Shown piece by piece: positions 14,011-19,269 of a stretch of 19,269 nt of DNA (its first letter is position 1; each line of letters starts with the position of its first letter). Source of the DNA: RPRI01 sp051233685. Lineage in GTDB: Bacteria; Desulfobacterota; Desulfobacteria; Desulfobacterales; RPRI01. The notes under the pieces are model-generated. The model was not told the origin of the DNA. It ran no database searches and worked only from the letters and a program-made list of their open reading frames with translations. The translations under genes were made by a program, and so were the position numbers. The stretch spans positions 1-19,269 of the forward strand of contig NZ_JBAMMY010000299.1 of assembly GCF_051233685.1 (NCBI RefSeq). The letters are read 5' to 3'.

Positions 14011-15462
14011 TTATGAATTACCCAATCTTTTATTGCTTATAACAAACTTGATAACATTAGGCAGATTATGCATAAACCTTACCCAGCTGTCCGGTGAACG
14101 CCACAGCATGCTTGTATATTCAAGTAGTACTTTGGGGCGCATAAAGTGCTTTCTGTAAAATTTATTAAAAAGCTCTTCAAGCCGATCTTTTGTCATACCC
14201 TTTGGTATAAACAAGAAATTCATGCAATCCATCAGTTCCCAGTCTTCATTAAATTCGCCCATTTCATGTATATTTTCATAAATCGGCGACCCCGGAAAGG
14301 GAGTAAACTTTGCAACATTTAACTCATCTATAGGGTTTGAAAATACATATTCCATGCTTTTATTTATAGCAGCTTCCGTTTCTCCGGGAAGACCTATCAT
14401 AAAAAGTCCTTTTGTACGAATTCCGGCTTTTTTTATCAGTTTTATCTTTTCCGACAAAAAAGCTAAGTCAGCATTTTGCCTGTGACGGGATAGAAGATTT
14501 TCATCACCTGTTTCTATTCCTATGCTTATCATCCAGCACCCGGCTTCTTTCAGCATTAGGAGAAGATCATAATCTATATGTTCAGCTCTGACAACGCAAT
14601 TAAAGGATACCCCAAGCGGCCGGTTAATCATCATTTTTGCAAAATCGACAACCCTTTCCCTTTTGAATGTGAACTGATCATCATAGAAAATTATATGCCT
14701 GACACCGAATCTTTCATTAAGATAACGCACATGTTCATACATATACTCAGCAGAATTAAAACGGAAAGAACGCCCGAAAACCGATCGGTCACAATAGCTG
14801 CACGCATAGGGACAGCCACGGCTTGTTATGCAACTTGAACTTGGAGCTTTAGGGTAGTTAAATAAAGGAGCCCTGTATGCCAGAGGAAAGCCTTCAAGCT
14901 TTTCATATGCAGGGAAAGGCAGTAAATCAAGCTCCAGACTGTTTGGCCTTTTGCCTGTATAGCAAATTTCACCCGTTTTTTCTCGGTATATAAGGCCCAT
15001 AACGGAAGATATGTTATTCCTGCCGTTTTCTAAAAGTTCTGCAAGTGTTTCTTCTCCTTCACCTACAACAGTATAATCTATAACAGGATAATCTTTCAGC
15101 ACCCTTTCTTTAAGGGCTGAAACATGGGCTCCACCAAAAACAACCTGTATTTGAGGAAGAATGCTTTTTGCCATTTCAGCTATCCTTACACCATCAAGAA
15201 AAGTTGAAGTGGTACAGCTTAGACCTATAAAAGCAGGTCTTTCTCTGCTTATATAATCGCAAATCAGGCGGTCGGAATCGGGCCTGGCATAGCAGTCAAT
15301 AACAGATGTTTGTATTTTACGTTTTTCAAGGTAGGCGGCTATTCCGGTAAGACCAATAGGCGGGATGATATTAGCTATTCTTGAGATATCGTTACGTGCT
15401 GACTCTTTTTTGTATCCTAAAGGATGAACAAGAAGAATTTTATTTGAATTTAGAGATATCAA
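14011..15462 (-). CDS. B12-binding-domain radical SAM protein
   Basis: A 483-residue protein with an N-terminal cobalamin-binding-like Rossmann domain (about 7-140: KILLVHPLG, PPIGLTGIAAYLEKR, VVFGGAHVSA, VVGEGEETL) and a radical SAM core (about 205-420). The cluster motif CPYACSYC places Cys at 217, 221 and 224. Later core landmarks are FYDDQFTF, SIGIETGDENLL and GLFMIGLPGET. Proteins of this class methylate or cyclise unactivated carbons (BchE- and HpnP/HpnJ-type reactions); this substrate is unknown. The first codon is a TTG at 15462 with a weak AAGAG upstream, so the start is uncertain by a few residues. It lies 33 bp behind the CsgG-family gene, likely co-transcribed. Confidence 0.87.
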   Translation of the reverse strand: MISLNSNKILLVHPLGYKKESARNDISRIANIIPPIGLTGIAAYLEKRKIQTSVIDCYARPDSDRLICDYISRERPAFIGLSCTTSTFLDGVRIAEMAKSILPQIQVVFGGAHVSALKERVLKDYPVIDYTVVGEGEETLAELLENGRNNISSVMGLIYREKTGEICYTGKRPNSLELDLLPFPAYEKLEGFPLAYRAPLFNYPKAPSSSCITSRGCPYACSYCDRSVFGRSFRFNSAEYMYEHVRYLNERFGVRHIIFYDDQFTFKRERVVDFAKMMINRPLGVSFNCVVRAEHIDYDLLLMLKEAGCWMISIGIETGDENLLSRHRQNADLAFLSEKIKLIKKAGIRTKGLFMIGLPGETEAAINKSMEYVFSNPIDELNVAKFTPFPGSPIYENIHEMGEFNEDWELMDCMNFLFIPKGMTKDRLEELFNKFYRKHFMRPKVLLEYTSMLWRSPDSWVRFMHNLPNVIKFVISNKRLGNS

Positions 15463-15495
15463 TATATATATGCTCTTATATCAATATGTAAAACC

Positions 15496-16662
15496 CTATC
15501 TGAGACGTCTCTGGTTTTTAAGCGCATATTTTTTCAGTTTCCTGTTAAGCGCATTATTTGAAACAGTTTCAAGAGTTGATATATATTTAGACTGTCCTGA
15601 TGCTCCAAGCGCATTGCAAAGCCAGGCCATTGCATCAACAAAATCCCTGTCATCGGCAGAGCTGTTATAACTTTTGAGCAGCTCCTCATTGACCACGTCA
15701 AGAATTCTCGTATCATTTCTATATTGTTTTGCTGCTATCTTGGCACCTTTTTCTTTATCGCTCATGCTGGAAGATTTAAGCATACTGATCACATCATTTG
15801 GACTGTCACCTCTGTTTGAAGATCTTCCTGATGAGAGGGCTCTTTGCAAATCCCTATCCGTAGACGGCGCTGATTGCAGTACCGGTTGGAGATTTCCCAA
15901 TATGCTGCTTACAAGCTGCCCGTATGAAATAGAACCCGGAGATTCTTCCTTCAGTATTTCAGCTTCTGCAACCTTATCCCTTATAGATATAATTTTTATT
16001 TTTCCTGTTTCTATTCTCTGGACATCAATTACTGCACCGGTTTTGGGATGCTTGATTACTTTACCTTCTTTATAAACGGAAAACTCCATATCATCTTTAA
16101 CACCTGCCATCCGGCCAAGGTCTATTGTGACTCTGGAACCGGTTCTGTTTACAATATAGCCCTCCAAGGGGAAGTTTTTTATTATTTTTTCGGACATCTG
16201 AACAACCAGATCCTGAAGCCTTACAGCTGTTGAACTTTTGACATTTTCGGCAGCTATAATGGAAGCGGTTTCCACATCGATTATTCTTGCATTAATTTCA
16301 ATTACGTTTTGCAGTTTCATAACCGAACCGCTTATTATGGTTTTAACCCCAAGAAATTTTCCTATCTGCGTTGCAGTGCTTGCATCAACAATACCGGACA
16401 TGGAAAGCTTTTGTTCATCCAGTAGTTTTTTTAATAATCCTCTTTCGATGACTTCAAAACGTCCGGCCTTGACAAGTGCTGTAATAAACCATTCAGCTAC
16501 AATAACGCCCATATCTTTAGTTTCAAAACCTTCACCCTGAAGCTGAAAATCAAGAACGGCAATTTTAGTTTTTCTGAAATCAGCCGATTCTGCTGTAATC
16601 GGAGATTGAAACAAAAACAAAAAAATAGATACAATCAATAATAACGAGATGCTTCTTTTCAT
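15496..16662 (-). CDS. CsgG-family exported protein
   Basis: A 388-residue protein with a signal peptide (1-24, end ITAES) and a CsgG-like domain (about 30-160): TKIAVLDFQLQGEG, FEVIERGLLKKLLDEQ, IGKFLGVKTIISGSV and EINARIIDVETASI. There is no Cys at the cleavage site, so unlike CsgG it is not an evident lipoprotein. A middle beta region (NRTGSRVTIDLGRMAGVKDD) resembles the FlgT-type C-terminal module of such proteins. The last third (about 255-388) is helical and Ser/Lys-rich, of unknown type. Relatives act in outer-membrane secretion or flagellar/surface assembly; no curli genes are nearby. ATG at 16662 has only a poor ribosome-binding site. Confidence 0.8.
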   Translation of the reverse strand: MKRSISLLLIVSIFLFLFQSPITAESADFRKTKIAVLDFQLQGEGFETKDMGVIVAEWFITALVKAGRFEVIERGLLKKLLDEQKLSMSGIVDASTATQIGKFLGVKTIISGSVMKLQNVIEINARIIDVETASIIAAENVKSSTAVRLQDLVVQMSEKIIKNFPLEGYIVNRTGSRVTIDLGRMAGVKDDMEFSVYKEGKVIKHPKTGAVIDVQRIETGKIKIISIRDKVAEAEILKEESPGSISYGQLVSSILGNLQPVLQSAPSTDRDLQRALSSGRSSNRGDSPNDVISMLKSSSMSDKEKGAKIAAKQYRNDTRILDVVNEELLKSYNSSADDRDFVDAMAWLCNALGASGQSKYISTLETVSNNALNRKLKKYALKNQRRLR

Positions 16663-16997
16663 TGGAATAATCCGTATATAATACTGATTTTCATATAATA
16701 CATATTAGACACCAGTTATAAAATTCCGATATGCTATAAATATAAAGCGATGCATAATTTGGCGCAGTATATAAAAAAACTTTGTTCAGTGTCAAGGAAG
16801 TTAAAAACACCTTGCGAAATAATATATAATTTGCCAGAATTAATATCGGCAACTCTCATATAAAAGATAACACAAAAAGCAAGATTACAGCATTTGGCCG
16901 GATTTTATGGCTTTTCTTAGAAATAAAGTTACAATCTCAATTTATTCGAACCGTATGAGCAGGGAGTATATCAAGTTTTAGAGTATGAAGGATTGAA
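16663..16997. other. AT-rich divergent intergenic region
   Basis: 335 bp between the divergent CsgG-family and aminotransferase genes. It holds the minus-strand promoter listed separately. For the plus-strand gene, AAGGA before the ATG at 16998 is visible but no convincing -35/-10 pair. No ORF or RNA gene was recognised. Confidence 0.6.
16766..16795 (-). promoter_or_regulatory. sigma70-type promoter for csgG-family/radical SAM genes
   Basis: On the minus strand TTGACA (16790-16795), an 18-base spacer and TATACT (16766-16771). It would give a 5' leader of roughly 95 bases before the ATG at 16662. Confidence 0.6.
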
Positions 16998-18143
16998 ATG
17001 CCAGGATATTTTTCCGATAATGAATTTGCTGTAAACGCTATTGAACTGGAGTACAGGAAAGCTGAAAAGTATATAGATTTTATAAATCTTACAGGAAGCA
17101 ATCCAACTCATGAAGGTCTGATCTTTCCTTCAGATATTTTAAAAAAGACTGCTATATCATATTTAGCAAAACGCAGATATGACCCTGATCCGAAAGGGCT
17201 TTATTCCGCACGCCTGGCCGTATCCGATTATTATAAAAACCGCACACCTTCTGTTGAGATTTCAACTGATAATATCACTATCACAGCAAGCACAAGTGAA
17301 TCTTACGGCCTTTTGTTTGCCCTTCTTGCGGACCCTGGGGATAATATACTGGCTCCAAAATTAAGCTACCCCCTTTTTGAGCATCTTGCAGCTATCTATC
17401 GTATAGAATTACGCCCTTATGAGATGGATGAAAATAACGGATGGCTGATTAAAGAAAACAGCATACTTTCCGAATATGACGCACGAACACGGGCAATCAT
17501 AATTGTATCTCCTCATAACCCCACAGGAATGGTTGTAAAAAACCCTATATCAGTGCTTAACAGGCTCGGCCTTCCGGTAATATGTGACGAGGTGTTTTCA
17601 GAATTTTCCTGCGCAGCAGAATATGTTGCTCCATTTGGAACGCTGCACCCCGAACTCACAGTTTTTCATCTTAACGGAATATCCAAGATGTTCGGACTTC
17701 CCGATTTAAAACTTGGATGGATTGCAACAAGTGGCGCAGGTTCAAAAGATTTTGAGAAAAGGCTCGATCTGTTAAACGACACTTATCTGGGAGCAAATTA
17801 TATGACTCAGTCCATGCTTTCTTCCATTTTTTCAGAAGGTACGGATTTTGTGAGACAAATGCGGGAAAGGATTTGCACAAACATAGATCTTGCAGTTCAA
17901 TTGCTTTTGCAGCATCCTGATATAACAGTAACCCGGCCTGAAGGAGGATATTATCTGTTTCCCAAAATAAAAAACCGGGAAGATGAAGAAAAGCTTGTAT
18001 TGCACCTTTTAAGTAGTAAAAGAGTTCTTGTGCACCCCGGTTATTTTTATGACTGTGAAGATAATGTGCATATCATGATTTCCTGCTTAACAGAAACGAA
18101 AAAATTGGCTGAAGGAGTTAAGCGTATTGTTGCCGCAATTTGA
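16998..18143 (+). CDS. class I/II PLP-dependent aminotransferase
   Basis: A 381-residue fold-type I aminotransferase, full length for the family. Landmarks: TASTSESYGLLFALL (cofactor phosphate region, about 97-110), SPHNPTG (171-177), CDEVFSEF with the PLP-ring Asp at 197, and the Schiff-base Lys230 in GISKMFGLPDLKLGW. Near the C-terminus, where many members have a substrate-carboxylate Arg (RxxF-type), the sequence reads VHIMISCLTE, so the donor/acceptor may differ from alanine- or aspartate-type enzymes. The ATG at 16998 has AAGGA upstream. It is followed after 17 bp by decayed PF06050-family genes, suggesting a former amino- or hydroxy-acid degradation operon. Confidence 0.88.
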   Translation: MPGYFSDNEFAVNAIELEYRKAEKYIDFINLTGSNPTHEGLIFPSDILKKTAISYLAKRRYDPDPKGLYSARLAVSDYYKNRTPSVEISTDNITITASTSESYGLLFALLADPGDNILAPKLSYPLFEHLAAIYRIELRPYEMDENNGWLIKENSILSEYDARTRAIIIVSPHNPTGMVVKNPISVLNRLGLPVICDEVFSEFSCAAEYVAPFGTLHPELTVFHLNGISKMFGLPDLKLGWIATSGAGSKDFEKRLDLLNDTYLGANYMTQSMLSSIFSEGTDFVRQMRERICTNIDLAVQLLLQHPDITVTRPEGGYYLFPKIKNREDEEKLVLHLLSSKRVLVHPGYFYDCEDNVHIMISCLTETKKLAEGVKRIVAAI

Positions 18144-18160
18144 TTTCAGAGGTAAAAAAA

Positions 18161-18739
18161 ATGATAGATGACTTTAAAAGAATTTATGACAATCGACATG
18201 AATATATCGGCAAATGGAAGAATTTAACAAAATACTGGAAGATACCATAAAGAATGAACTTCCCGGCCGTATAGCAAAAACAACACCGGGAAGCAGGCTG
18301 ATGCTGATAGGCAGTGAACATGATGATGTAAAATTTATTGAAATGGTGGAAAAACTTGACGCAATCGTTGTGATTGATGACCACTGCACCGGCAGCCGTT
18401 ATTTCTGGAATACTACCGAACAAAGCGAAGATGCGCTTACCGATATTGCAAATAGATATATTAATGAGCCCGCCCTGCCCTATCAAAGATTTTCCTGTAC
18501 GCAAAAGAACGGCTCATATTGTTAATTTGGCGAAAGAATGGAATGTAGCCGGAGTTATAGAGATTCAGCAAAAATTCTGCGATCCTCACGAGCTTGACAA
18601 AGTTGCCGTTTCCAAGGCTCTGGAAGAAGCCGGATTTCCCATATTGAACCTGGAAGCTGATGTCATAATGCCGGTAGGGCCTTTTAGAATAAGAGTTGAG
18701 GCTTTTCTTGAGATACTTAGTTCGGATGATTTTTTTTAA
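18161..18739 (+). pseudogene. benzoyl-CoA reductase subunit BcrB-like / 2-hydroxyacyl-CoA dehydratase, decayed
   Basis: Parts of one PF06050-family gene in three frames. An ATG at 18161 (AGAGG upstream) opens with MIDDFKRIYDNRHEYIGKW, a typical N-terminus. The sequence then jumps near 18211-18222 to the C-terminal half: RLMLIGSEHDDVKFIEMVEK, then VVIDDHCTGSRYFW, in a second frame, losing roughly 200 residues. A one-base insertion, probably an extra C at 18473-18475, shifts to a third frame: CPIKDFPVRKR, VIEIQQKFCDPHE and the end VGPFRIRVEAFLE. The DDHCTG and QQKFCDPHE motifs are closest to BcrB/BzdO-type subunits. Intact relatives have about 430 residues. Non-functional. Confidence 0.82.
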
Positions 18740-18756
18740 AAAGCATGGAGCGTATG

Positions 18757-19167
18757 ATGACAAAATATAAGACAGAACCTCTAAAGTGCTGGAACAAAGC
18801 TAAAGAGCTTCGAAATAAGATATATGACAGGATAGGAAAAGCGAGAGATGAAGGAAGAAAGATGATAGTTTCCGGAGGCACTGAAAGCGCTATTTCGCTG
18901 CCTGCCGGTTTTGATATGGAGTTTTTCGGGGGAGAACCATATGTTGCCGGTTGCGCTTTCATGGGCAAAAATGATTCAAGCAAATATATGAAATACTTTG
19001 AAACAGCAGAAGCTGCAAAATACCCCAGAGATCTGTGCTCCTATATGCGCCTTAGCGTCGGCTCTTTACTTTGCAACAGTTATGCATTCGGAGGAGCATA
19101 TCCAAAACCTGAATTTAATCTTCAGACACATGAGCTAATTTCAAAACGATTAAAGGCGGCTTGTTAA
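18757..19167 (+). pseudogene. BcrC/BzdN-like PF06050 subunit, truncated
   Basis: A second member of the same family, starting at the ATG at 18757 (GGAG six bases before; ATGs at 18745 and 18754 are in frame). MTKYKTEPLKCWNKAKELR, GEPYVAGCAF, then YPRDLCSYMR with a likely cluster Cys, GSLLCNSYAFGGAYPKPEF and QTHE follow the family for about 125 residues. Then, after a short unrelated tail (LISKRLKAAC), it stops. Relatives are about 380 residues, so two thirds are gone, and no continuation is seen in the following 100 bp in any frame. It lies 17 bp after the broken BcrB-like gene, in the order B-C. Confidence 0.8.
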
Positions 19168-19269
19168 ACAGGTCAACAGTTGAAATCCCGGCAATAGAGC
19201 GGACTTAAGGGCTCCGATTTTCATTGGAGAACCACAAAAGGCAATAAATGCCGAGTTTTTGACAATACC
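19168..19269. other. non-coding end of window
   Basis: No continuation of the truncated subunit gene. The minus strand is open for about 38 codons to the window edge without a recognised family. A weak hairpin, CTCC(GAT)...(ATT)GGAG at about 19212-19229, is visible. Confidence 0.3.

Overview
The window looks like a chromosomal segment of an anaerobic Gram-negative bacterium, most likely a sulfate-reducing or syntrophic Desulfobacterota (Desulfobacterales-like). The reasons are a TonB/outer-membrane uptake system, nickel-handling genes, a cobalamin-binding radical SAM enzyme and remnants of benzoyl-CoA-reductase/2-hydroxyacyl-CoA-dehydratase subunits. Base composition is moderately AT-rich. 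The organism is inferred, not shown.

Region 1 (1-10667, minus strand) is a metal-acquisition island built as two divergently spaced but co-oriented operons. Operon A (3061 down to 1) encodes a NikL-like membrane protein, a NikK-like DUF4198 periplasmic protein, a short ExbB, ExbD, TonB and the start of another exported protein. Operon B (10215 down to 3595) encodes a TonB-dependent outer-membrane receptor, a TrmO/TsaA-family protein, a class I SAM methyltransferase, a FecCD-type permease, its ATPase, a periplasmic binding protein, and finally a His-rich protein followed, out of frame by one base, by a CooT-like nickel-chaperone domain. The logical model is receptor plus TonB/ExbBD across the outer membrane, binding protein plus ABC transporter across the inner membrane, and a His-rich/CooT protein as cytoplasmic receiver. 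NikK, NikL and CooT together point to nickel (cobalt not excluded).

Both operons are preceded by the same 288-bp block (3069-3356 and 10263-10550, about a dozen differences by eye), inside a longer leader that also shares a promoter-proximal hairpin and a TTGACATC element. The block holds two terminator-like hairpins in the minus-strand RNA, and the substitutions in stems keep pairing as G.U only on that strand. This is the strongest candidate for an undescribed element: a long structured leader RNA coordinating a nickel regulon.

Region 2 (10742-14010) is a gene graveyard and mobile zone: a NikB/DppB-type permease fragment, an SMP-30-like fragment, a BTAD regulator fragment fused to a group II intron reverse transcriptase with two in-frame TGA codons, an intact-looking PIN/Phd toxin-antitoxin pair in toxin-first order with a near-leaderless promoter, and a 430-bp non-coding stretch rich in inverted repeats.

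Region 3 (14011-19269) has a CsgG-family lipoprotein-like exported protein followed by a B12-binding radical SAM protein (minus strand), and divergently an aminotransferase followed by two decayed PF06050-family subunit genes (plus strand).
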